A DNA stretch of 5,621 nucleotides, taken from Paracoccaceae bacterium. Lineage in GTDB: Bacteria > Pseudomonadota > Alphaproteobacteria > Rhodobacterales > Rhodobacteraceae. Below, in pieces: positions 1-4,827 of the stretch (positions are counted from its first letter, which is position 1; each line of letters opens with the position of its first letter). The stretch covers positions 1 to 5,621 of the forward strand of contig JALQUQ010000182.1 in NCBI GenBank assembly GCA_023263735.1. The letters run 5' to 3'. The position numbers were made by a program, and so were the translations under genes. The notes under the pieces were generated by a model. The model did not search any database. It was not told where the DNA came from and saw nothing but the letters and a program-made list of their open reading frames with translations.

Positions 1-459
1 GTGCAGCAAAGCCTCGTGCTGCATGCGCGGCTGTTTTCGGTGCCCGAGGCCGAGATTGATGCACGTGTCGCCGAGATGGCTCAGCGGTTTGGCCTGGATT
101 CGATGCTCGATGCCATGCCGGACAGCCTGCCGCTGGGCATGCGCCAGCGCCTGTCGCTGGCGGTGGCGATGGTGCATGCGCCCGAGTTGCTGATTCTGGA
201 CGAGCCCACGTCCGGCGTCGATCCGGTCGCGCGTGACCAGTTCTGGCGCCTGCTGGTCGAGCTCTCGCGCCGGGACCGGGTCACGATCTTCATCTCGACC
301 CACTTCATGAACGAGGCCGAGCGCTGCGACCGCGTCTCGCTGATGCACGCCGGCCGCGTGCTGGCCAGCGACCAGCCGGCGGCCATCGTGGCGCAGCGCG
401 GCGCCGCGACGCTGGAGCAGGCCTTCATCGAGCATCTGCTGGAGGCTGGCGGCGGCGGG
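1..459 (+). other. rbbA: RbbA-like second ABC nucleotide-binding domain, fragment
   Basis: This is the ATPase part of the chimeric frame. Visible motifs are a degenerate signature [10 protein letters not shown] (residues 43-52), Walker B LLILDEP (63-69) with Glu68 as the likely catalytic base, the D-loop SGVDP (71-75), and the H-loop FISTHF with His101. The stretches [18 protein letters not shown] (94-111) and [10 protein letters not shown] (114-123) are characteristic of RbbA/YhiH proteins rather than general ABC transporters. RbbA is known as a ribosome-associated ATPase with two fused ABC domains followed by a membrane domain; only part of the second ABC domain is present. The right boundary is approximate, because the RbbA-like run of residues fades at about residue 150. 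The gene symbol rests on motif memory, not on a search. Confidence 0.75.
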
Positions 460-960
460 CTGTCGCAGGCTGGCATCGACCGCGCCTATCACGACACCTA
501 CTACGTGGTTGCGCACTTCCACTACGTGATGTCGCTGGGCGCTGTGTTCGGGATCTTTGCGGGCATCTACTTCTGGTTCGGCAAGATGTCGGGCCGTCAG
601 TACCCGGAATGGGCGGGCAAGCTGCACTTCTGGATGATGTTCATCGGTGCAAACCTGACCTTCTTCCCGCAGCACTTCCTGGGCCGCAACGGCATGCCGC
701 GTCGTTACATCGACTATCCGGCCGCCTTTGCTGACTGGAACTACATCTCGTCGCTCGGTGCGTTCCTGTCCTTCGCGTCCTTCGTCTTCTTCATCGTCGT
801 GATTTTCTACTCGCTGTTTGCTGGCAAGCGCGTGACCGAAAAGAACTACTGGAACGAATACGCAGACACGCTGGAATGGACCCTGACCTCGCCCCCGCCG
901 GAACACACCTTCGAGCAACTGCCGAAGCAATCCGACTGGGACAAGGGCCACGCCCACTAA
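1..960 (+). CDS. Chimeric ORF: RbbA-type ABC ATPase fragment joined in frame to the CtaD C-terminus (5' partial)
   Basis: One uninterrupted frame of 319 codons encodes two unrelated proteins. Residues 1 to ~150 are an ABC ATP-binding domain of the RbbA (ribosome-associated ATPase) type. Residues ~154-319 are the last three membrane helices and tail of cytochrome c oxidase subunit I. The GTG at base 1 is not a credible start: the residues that follow match the interior of the RbbA second nucleotide-binding domain, and Walker A and the Q-loop would lie upstream of the window. Both partners are broken. The ATPase lacks its N-terminal half and the RbbA permease domain, and CtaD lacks roughly its first two thirds, including helices with haem and CuB ligands. 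The product should not work as an ABC ATPase or as an oxidase subunit. A misassembled contig end is the simplest explanation; a genuine deletion/recombination fusion is the alternative. The frame ends with TAA just before a strong terminator that probably belongs to the native ctaD gene. Confidence 0.85.
   Translation: MQQSLVLHARLFSVPEAEIDARVAEMAQRFGLDSMLDAMPDSLPLGMRQRLSLAVAMVHAPELLILDEPTSGVDPVARDQFWRLLVELSRRDRVTIFISTHFMNEAERCDRVSLMHAGRVLASDQPAAIVAQRGAATLEQAFIEHLLEAGGGGLSQAGIDRAYHDTYYVVAHFHYVMSLGAVFGIFAGIYFWFGKMSGRQYPEWAGKLHFWMMFIGANLTFFPQHFLGRNGMPRRYIDYPAAFADWNYISSLGAFLSFASFVFFIVVIFYSLFAGKRVTEKNYWNEYADTLEWTLTSPPPEHTFEQLPKQSDWDKGHAH
460..960 (+). pseudogene. ctaD: Cytochrome c oxidase subunit I, C-terminal third (helices X-XII)
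   Basis: CtaD is the catalytic subunit of the aa3-type terminal oxidase in the inner membrane; it reduces oxygen and pumps protons. Residues 160-180 contain the helix X signature [15 protein letters not shown]. His164-Asp165 correspond to the Mg/Mn site, His172 to the haem a3 ligand and His174 to the haem a ligand. Membrane segments are seen at ~166-193, 207-228 and 247-273. [10 protein letters not shown] (231-240) carries the paired arginines that contact haem propionates. The tail [25 protein letters not shown] is typical of alphaproteobacterial CtaD. Helices I to IX are missing because the frame switches to RbbA sequence upstream. The fragment begins near the LSQAGID segment that normally precedes helix X. 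In the source genome this is very likely the end of an intact ctaD. Confidence 0.88.
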
Positions 961-980
961 GCGTTGACTGACCCAACAGA

Positions 981-1010
981 AAAGGCCCCGGACATCTCCG
1001 GGGCCTTTTT
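981..1010 (+). terminator. Intrinsic terminator after ctaD
   Basis: A perfect 11-bp stem pairs AAAGGCCCCGG (981-991) with CCGGGGCCTTT (998-1008) around a six-base loop, ACATCT. It runs into a five-T tract (1006-1010). It lies 20 bases after the ctaD stop codon and should end that transcript. The genes downstream therefore probably need their own promoter. Confidence 0.92.
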
Positions 1011-1108
1011 CATTTCTGGCGATCAAGGGGGTGTACGCCGCCCCGATTTCCATCAATGATGGGGGTCAAAAGGCGGGGGCAGCCCGCAGTGCCTGTGTTG
1101 GGGGAAGC

Positions 1109-1594
1109 ATGCAATTCGCCGCCGTCGTCGTGACCATCATCTGGCTGGTGTTTCCCTTTGTCTTTCTGCCCGCCGCCCGCGAAATGGGGCTGCCCCGGTT
1201 GATTGCGGGCCTTGCCTTTACCTCGGTCATTCTTGCGGGGCTTTCGGCCATTCCGGTGGCTGGCGCGCCAAGCAGCGAATTCGCGCGTCTGGGCTTTTCG
1301 CTGATGGCCGCCGCCGGTGTGGCACTGATCGCCGCCGGGCTGGGCCAGCGCCGCAAATCCCGCCTGCCCGGCGGACTGGCCGGCCTTGGTCTGTTGATCC
1401 TGTATCTGGGCAGCTTTCTGAAATTCCTGCGCACCGCCGTTCCAGACACCATGACCGCGCTCTTGGGCGGAACCGGGCCCGGCGCCCTCCCCGTCTCGGG
1501 GTCACTCAATATCGATGCGGCTCAGGGCGTCGGTTTGCTGCTGGTTCTGGCCGCGCTGCTGATCGCCATCGCCGCCCAATTGCGGGGCCGCTAG
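1109..1594 (+). CDS. Unrecognised small integral membrane protein (about five membrane segments)
   Basis: I do not recognise the family. The 161-residue product is very hydrophobic, with probable membrane helices at about residues 4-22, 30-50, 60-79, 89-107 and 137-157. A basic QRRKSR loop (80-85) between helices 3 and 4 should be cytoplasmic. A Gly/Pro-rich, mostly uncharged loop (about 112-133) precedes the last helix. There are no Cys or His residues, so metal or haem binding is unlikely. The frame is open back to a GTG at 1031. I chose the ATG at 1109 because it follows the purine run GGGGGAAG and begins directly with a membrane segment, whereas the extra 26 residues are not conserved-looking. 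The stop is 10 bases before the next gene, so the two are probably cotranscribed. No convincing promoter was seen between the ctaD terminator and this start. Confidence 0.75.
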   Translation: MQFAAVVVTIIWLVFPFVFLPAAREMGLPRLIAGLAFTSVILAGLSAIPVAGAPSSEFARLGFSLMAAAGVALIAAGLGQRRKSRLPGGLAGLGLLILYLGSFLKFLRTAVPDTMTALLGGTGPGALPVSGSLNIDAAQGVGLLLVLAALLIAIAAQLRGR

Positions 1595-1604
1595 GGTCCC
1601 TTCC

Positions 1605-1898
1605 ATGCAGCGCGCGCTCCTCCTTCTCCTGATCCTTTCGGCCTGCACGTCTTCGCCCTCTGACGAAGACATCCCGCCGCCCGTTGACCCCGCCCGGATT
1701 CAGACCCTCACGCTGGAGCGGTCCTATACCTTGCGCGACGCAAGAGAGGCCGAGTTCCTGCAAGAGATCCGCGGCGCGGCCAAAGATGCCTGCGGCGGGG
1801 CACATTCCATTCTGGCCACCCGCCCGATCGGTTCGGAAATCGTGGCCGAAGAGGGGCTTTACCGGATGTATGAGATCGACATCGCCTGCCAAGGATAA
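1605..1898 (+). CDS. Small predicted lipoprotein, function unknown
   Basis: The 97-residue product starts with a very short signal peptide: Met-Gln-Arg, an all-aliphatic core at residues 4-11, then a lipobox LSAC with lipidated Cys14. Ser/Thr residues and no Asp after the Cys suggest outer-membrane rather than inner-membrane retention, if the usual +2 rule applies here. The mature part has an acidic Pro-rich linker (about 20-30) and a compact domain (31-97). Cys63 and Cys95 in that domain could form a periplasmic disulfide. An AGGG (1593-1596) eight bases before the ATG overlaps the stop of the upstream gene, supporting translation from this start and a shared transcript. I cannot name the family. 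An antisense frame over the same bases (1506-1892) lacks comparable features. Confidence 0.78.
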   Translation: MQRALLLLLILSACTSSPSDEDIPPPVDPARIQTLTLERSYTLRDAREAEFLQEIRGAAKDACGGAHSILATRPIGSEIVAEEGLYRMYEIDIACQG

Positions 1899-1966
1899 AG
1901 TGTCACAGGGCTGGACGAACGAAAAACCAAGATTATCCTCTGTGCCGCGAACAGGATGGACCCCCG

Positions 1967-2452
1967 ATGCCCTATACTTGGCAAACCACAGATGATGGCC
2001 AACAACTTGACCTTTGGCCCTATCGATCCCTGCCGAAACGGGGGTTTGCCGTGTTCATCCTCTGCACCTCGGGCCTGTTGGCCTTGCCGCTGTTTCCGCT
2101 TTTGGGCAGCCCTACGCTTTGGGTGCTGTTGCCCTTTCTGATCGCGGCGGTCGCGGCGATCTGGTTCGCGCTTCAGCGCAATTACAAAGACGGCGAGATT
2201 GTCGAACAGTTGCACATGACCCCGCAAAACCTGCGGCTGACCCGCCATGGCCCGCGCGGAAAGGTCCAGACGTGGGAGGGAAACCCCTATTGGGTGCGGG
2301 TTGAACTGCATGCAAAGGGGGGGCCGGTTCCGAATTACCTGACCCTGAAAGGCGGCCCCCGCGTGGTGGAAATCGGCGCCTTCCTCTCCGAGGAAGAGCG
2401 CCTGTCACTGGCTGACGATCTCGGCCGTCATTTGGCACAAGCGCGCGTTTAG
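1967..2452 (+). CDS. DUF2244 family integral membrane protein
   Basis: The 161-residue product matches the alphaproteobacterial DUF2244 pattern. A short polar N-terminus with YRSLPKRGF (19-27) leads into two closely spaced membrane helices (about 27-47 and 50-70). A cytoplasmic domain of about 90 residues follows, with conserved-looking runs NPYWVRVELH (106-115), NYLTLKGG (123-130) and EIGAFLSEEER (135-145). The related orthologous group (COG5488) carries the description 'integral membrane protein linked to a cytochrome', but the molecular role is not known. The location near ctaD and the small oxidase-like gene fits that link. The start is supported by AGGA (1953-1956) ten bases upstream. 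It lies 68 bases after the lipoprotein gene on the same strand and ends nine bases from the stop of a convergent gene. Confidence 0.85.
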   Translation: MPYTWQTTDDGQQLDLWPYRSLPKRGFAVFILCTSGLLALPLFPLLGSPTLWVLLPFLIAAVAAIWFALQRNYKDGEIVEQLHMTPQNLRLTRHGPRGKVQTWEGNPYWVRVELHAKGGPVPNYLTLKGGPRVVEIGAFLSEEERLSLADDLGRHLAQARV

Positions 2453-2454
2453 GG

Positions 2455-2473
2455 CGCGCGGTTAGGCCGCGCG
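2455..2473. other. GC hairpin between convergent genes
   Basis: CGCGCGG (2455-2461) and CCGCGCG (2467-2473) form a 7-bp all-GC stem with a five-base loop. It starts just after the DUF2244 stop and overlaps the stop and last codons of the minus-strand gene. It has no T tract on either strand, so it is at best a weak bidirectional stop signal or a barrier to readthrough; it may simply reflect GC-rich sequence. Confidence 0.3.
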
Positions 2474-2830
2474 ACTGCGCACCACCGTGAACAAGAACAC
2501 CAGCATCGACGCAAAGGTCAGAATCGACCCGATGGCCGCCAAGGCCTCGCCCTTTTCATTGATCGCCGGCAAGATGCCCGGCACCATGCAGACGACCCCG
2601 GCCAAGGCCAAAAGATAATGCACCTTGGCCAAGCCGCTGGCCGCGGCCGAGGGCACCAGATGATAAAAGACGCCGAACAGCGCCATTGTCACCCAACCCA
2701 CCAAATTCAGATGCGCATGCGCGGGCGCCGCGATGTGGTCGCCCGAAATCGCCATGTGAATCCCCCACATCATCCCCAAGGTCACACACAGCACACCGGT
2801 TGCAAAAAACAAGAACGCTACACCACGCAT
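2462..2830 (-). CDS. Small haem-copper oxidase subunit I-like membrane protein
   Basis: The 122-residue product has four predicted membrane helices at about 5-25, 41-60, 68-90 and 96-117. The segment APAHAHLNLVGWVTMALFG (35-53) resembles the His-containing helix of haem-copper oxidase subunit I and NorB/CcoN-like proteins; His25, His38, His40 and His57 are candidate ligands. It is far too short to be a catalytic subunit (family members are usually 450 residues or more). Similar stand-alone short proteins are known in Rhodobacterales and are annotated as cytochrome c oxidase-like or hypothetical. It appears complete rather than broken, with its own start and a GGGGGG purine run (2838-2843 on the plus strand) seven bases before the ATG. 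It converges on the DUF2244 gene and is preceded by yqeY on the same strand, 130 bases away. Whether it binds haem cannot be decided from sequence alone. Confidence 0.78.
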   Translation of the reverse strand: MRGVAFLFFATGVLCVTLGMMWGIHMAISGDHIAAPAHAHLNLVGWVTMALFGVFYHLVPSAAASGLAKVHYLLALAGVVCMVPGILPAINEKGEALAAIGSILTFASMLVFLFTVVRSRAA

Positions 2831-2893
2831 TTTTTAGCCCCCCGATTTGAACAGGGCCGTCTGTGCGGCCCCACACCGGCAGGCTATCAAAAG

Positions 2894-2929
2894 ATATGGG
2901 ACACAGGAAGAAAATCCCATGTCCCATAT
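2894..2929. repeat. Perfect 10-bp inverted repeat between yqeY and the oxidase-like gene
   Basis: ATATGGGACA (2894-2903) is the exact reverse complement of TGTCCCATAT (2920-2929), with a 16-base spacer. The right arm contains a second overlapping unit, so TCCCAT occurs at 2915-2920 and again at 2922-2927. Read on the minus strand, it lies 32 bases after the yqeY stop and is followed by CTTTTG, so it could be a weak terminator for yqeY. It also sits 64-99 bases upstream of the oxidase-like start codon, where a regulator operator would be expected. Adjacent sequence (2928-2940) is unusually AT-rich. Confidence 0.7.
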
Positions 2930-2960
2930 AAATATATTAAACTGTTCAGGAGAGGCGGTC

Positions 2961-3419
2961 TTAAGACAGGCGCGATTTTACCGCCGGGCCTACCGCGCCA
3001 AAATCCATTTGGCCGGTGTATTTCGCCTTTAGCTCGCCCATCACCTTGCCCATGTCGCGAATGCCGGTCGCCCCGACGGCGGCAATCGCGGCACCGATCG
3101 CGGCTTCGACTTCATCGGCATTCAACTGGCGCGGCAGGAATTCTTCGATCACCTTGACTTCGGCCAGTTCCTTTTCCGCCAGTTCCAGCCGCCCGCCCTC
3201 TTCATAGGCGCGCGCGGATTCCTGCCGCTGTTTCACCATCTTGCCCAGAATGGCCAGAATTTCGCCCTCATCCACGCTGGCTTCGCCACCTTCGCCCCGA
3301 TTGGCGATTTCGCGGTCTTTGATCGCGGCATTGATCAGGCGCAGGGTCGACACGCGGTCGGCCATCTTCGACTTCATCGCTTCCTTCAATTCGGTCTGCA
3401 AGCGGTCGCGCAGGGCCAT
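2961..3419 (-). CDS. yqeY: GatB/YqeY domain protein
   Basis: The 152-residue product is a typical stand-alone YqeY protein, which resembles the C-terminal tRNA-contacting domain of the GatB amidotransferase subunit but has no catalytic domain. Recognisable blocks are STLRLINAAIKDREIANR (24-41), the helix ILGKMVKQRQESARAYEEGGR (57-77), VIEEFLPRQL (90-99), and the C-terminal DMGKVMGELKAKY (122-134) followed by AVKSRLS. The cellular role is uncertain; a link to amidotransferase-dependent tRNA-Gln/Asn charging is only an inference from the domain. The start is well supported by AGGAAGG (plus-strand 3427-3433) seven bases before the ATG. The gene is divergent from carA, an arrangement often seen in alphaproteobacteria. 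Length and composition look normal and intact. Confidence 0.93.
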   Translation of the reverse strand: MALRDRLQTELKEAMKSKMADRVSTLRLINAAIKDREIANRGEGGEASVDEGEILAILGKMVKQRQESARAYEEGGRLELAEKELAEVKVIEEFLPRQLNADEVEAAIGAAIAAVGATGIRDMGKVMGELKAKYTGQMDFGAVGPAVKSRLS

Positions 3420-3448
3420 GTCTTCGCCTTCCTTTTGTTGGTCGCGCT

Positions 3449-3477
3449 ACCATACAGATTGTCACTGCGATGGGCAA
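3449..3477 (-). promoter_or_regulatory. Candidate yqeY promoter
   Basis: Read on the minus strand, TTGCCC (3472-3477) and TATGGT (3449-3454) are separated by 17 bases, a normal sigma-70 spacing. The -10 element lies 29 bases upstream of the yqeY start codon. The match is moderate and purely positional. The neighbouring AT-rich run at 3491-3511 could instead hold, or contribute to, the promoter. Confidence 0.4.
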
Positions 3478-3534
3478 CTGGTCGCGACTTTTTCAACATA
3501 TTGATATATAAGGAAACTCCATTTCCAGCGAACC

Positions 3535-3564
3535 CTTGACCCCGCCCCTTATCCCCCTTAGGTT
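3535..3564 (+). promoter_or_regulatory. Candidate carA promoter
   Basis: CTTGAC (3535-3540) is the usual alphaproteobacterial housekeeping -35 form. TAGGTT (3559-3564) lies at the expected -10 distance but matches the consensus at only three positions. It would give a leader of roughly 20-25 bases before the carA ATG, leaving no room for an attenuator or a pyrimidine-sensing leader. Confidence 0.5.
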
Positions 3565-3593
3565 CCGCGCAATTTGCCGATAGGAGAGTCGCC

Positions 3594-4748
3594 ATGCCTG
3601 CTTCGCAGAAGCCAACCGCTTGCCTTGCACTTGCTGATGGGACGCTCTTTTACGGCCGCGGCTTTGGGGCCACGGGCGAAACCGTCGCCGAACTGGTGTT
3701 CAACACCGCGATGACCGGGTATCAGGAAATCATGACCGACCCGTCTTATGCGGGCCAGATCGTCACCTTTACCTTCCCCCATATCGGAAACGTCGGCGTC
3801 ACCCCCGAGGATGACGAAACCGCCGAACCCGTGTCCGAAGGCATGGTCGTCAAATGGGACCCGACCGAGCCGTCGAACTGGCGCGCGACCGAGGAATTGA
3901 CCGCTTGGCTGTTGAAAAAGGGCCGCATCGGCGTCGGTGGCATCGACACCCGCCGCCTGACCCGCGCCATTCGCCAACAGGGCGCGCCGCATGTGGCACT
4001 CGCCCACAATCCCGATGGCGTCTTTGACATCGAAAAGCTGGTGGCCAAGGCCCGCGCGTGGAAGGGTCTGGTCGGTCTTGATCTGGCCAAAGACGTGTCG
4101 TGCACCCAATCCTACCGCTGGGATGAAAAGCGTTGGGCGTGGCCCGAAGGCTATTCCCAGCGTGAGGGCGATGGCCTGCGGGTCGTGGCCATCGACTACG
4201 GTGCCAAGCGTAACATCCTGCGGTGCCTTGCTTCGGCTGGCTGCGACGTCACCGTTCTGCCCGCCACCGCCACCGCCGAAGATGTGCTGGCGCTGAATCC
4301 CGAAGGCGTGTTCCTGTCGAACGGCCCCGGCGATCCGGCCGCAACCGGCGCATATGCCGTGCCGATGATCCAAAGCATTCTGGCCCGCGATCTGCCGGTC
4401 TTTGGCATTTGCCTTGGCCATCAGATGCTGGCCTTGGCCTTGGGTGCCAAAACGGTCAAGATGAACCACGGCCACCACGGCGCGAACCACCCGGTCAAGG
4501 AAACGAAAACCGGCAAGGTCGAAATCACCTCGATGAACCACGGCTTTACGGTCGATACCCAGACCCTGCCCAAAGGCGTGGTCGAAAGCCATGTGTCGCT
4601 GTTCGACGGATCGAACTGCGGGATCGAGGTCGAGGGCAAGCCGGTGTTTTCGGTCCAGCACCACCCCGAAGCCAGCCCCGGCCCGCAAGACAGCTTTTAT
4701 CTGTTCGAGCGGTTCGCCAACGCCATGCGCGAGCGTCGTTCGGCCTAA
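3594..4748 (+). CDS. carA: Carbamoyl-phosphate synthase small (glutaminase) subunit
   Basis: CarA hydrolyses glutamine and channels ammonia to the CarB subunit, which makes carbamoyl phosphate for pyrimidine and arginine synthesis in the cytoplasm. The 384-residue product is close to the length of E. coli CarA. The N-terminal CPSase small-chain domain (about 7-150) includes FNTAMTGYQEIMTDPSYAGQ (36-55), FPHIGNVG (61-68) and GGIDTRRLTR (115-124). The class I glutamine amidotransferase domain (about 196-380) carries the oxyanion loop LSNGPGDP (241-248), the nucleophile elbow GICLGHQ with Cys273, and QHHPEASPGP with His357 and Glu359, completing an intact triad. The ATG is preceded by AGGAGA (3582-3587) at a six-base spacing. 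carB is not adjacent on the downstream side, so the partner must be encoded elsewhere, as is common in this group. No terminator with a T tract follows. Confidence 0.97.
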   Translation: MPASQKPTACLALADGTLFYGRGFGATGETVAELVFNTAMTGYQEIMTDPSYAGQIVTFTFPHIGNVGVTPEDDETAEPVSEGMVVKWDPTEPSNWRATEELTAWLLKKGRIGVGGIDTRRLTRAIRQQGAPHVALAHNPDGVFDIEKLVAKARAWKGLVGLDLAKDVSCTQSYRWDEKRWAWPEGYSQREGDGLRVVAIDYGAKRNILRCLASAGCDVTVLPATATAEDVLALNPEGVFLSNGPGDPAATGAYAVPMIQSILARDLPVFGICLGHQMLALALGAKTVKMNHGHHGANHPVKETKTGKVEITSMNHGFTVDTQTLPKGVVESHVSLFDGSNCGIEVEGKPVFSVQHHPEASPGPQDSFYLFERFANAMRERRSA

Positions 4749-4767
4749 AGAGCACAGACTTCCGCCG

Positions 4768-4783
4768 TTAATTTACTGTTAAC
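4768..4783 (+). promoter_or_regulatory. Perfect CtrA-type box (TTAA-N7-TTAAC)
   Basis: TTAATTTACTGTTAAC matches the full two-half-site CtrA recognition sequence TTAA-N7-TTAAC at every specified base, with exactly seven bases between half sites. It lies in the 79-base gap after carA, ending 44 bases upstream of the GTG of the next gene, where a regulator could act at or near the promoter. No clear sigma-70 pair could be assigned, although TTGTGC (4785-4790) is a possible -35. CtrA is the essential or accessory cell-cycle/motility response regulator of alphaproteobacteria. Assignment here is by motif only. Confidence 0.55.
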
Positions 4784-4794
4784 CTTGTGCAGGC

Positions 4795-4826
4795 ACCCTG
4801 CCCCCGGGATGTATCGGGGACAGGGT
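4795..4826 (+). promoter_or_regulatory. GC-rich leader hairpin covering the ribosome binding site
   Basis: ACCCTG (4795-4800) pairs with CAGGGT (4821-4826), and CCCCG (4802-4806) pairs with CGGGG (4815-4819). One internal C-A mismatch separates them, leaving an eight-base loop. The right arm contains both purine-rich candidates for the Shine-Dalgarno sequence, GGGGA (4816-4820) and AGGG (4822-4825), and ends one base before the GTG start at 4828. It could limit translation of the gene that follows. There is no T tract, so it is less likely to be the carA terminator. Confidence 0.6.
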
Positions 4827-4827
4827 C

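Noticed and set aside
1031..1108. GTG at 1031 as the start of the membrane protein
   Set aside because: The extra 26 residues are polar and unlike a signal or membrane segment, and the ATG at 1109 has a better purine-rich leader and begins right at the first helix. Not fully excluded.
1506..1892. Minus-strand open frame of 128 codons over the lipoprotein gene
   Set aside because: The plus-strand frame has a signal peptide, lipobox and ribosome site. The antisense frame has no features and overlaps two plus-strand genes.
2854..2871. Six-bp hairpin GGGCCG/CGGCCC in the leader of the oxidase-like gene
   Set aside because: It is short, has no T tract, and does not cover the ribosome site; it is expected by chance in GC-rich sequence.
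3493..3504. TCAA-N4-TTGA as a possible FNR-type site between yqeY and carA
   Set aside because: The half sites are in the inverse orientation to TTGAT-N4-ATCAA and only four bases long; the area is simply AT-rich promoter sequence.
3586..3590. GAGTC (CcrM GANTC methylation site) between the carA ribosome site and ATG
   Set aside because: GANTC sites occur several times elsewhere in the window, including inside genes, so a single copy here gives no evidence of methylation-dependent control.
3558..4688. Long minus-strand open frame (376 codons) opposite carA
   Set aside because: It lies antisense to a clearly conserved carA with an intact catalytic triad. Its translation is rich in Gly, Arg, His and Asp with no recognisable domain, as expected for a shadow frame in high-GC sequence.
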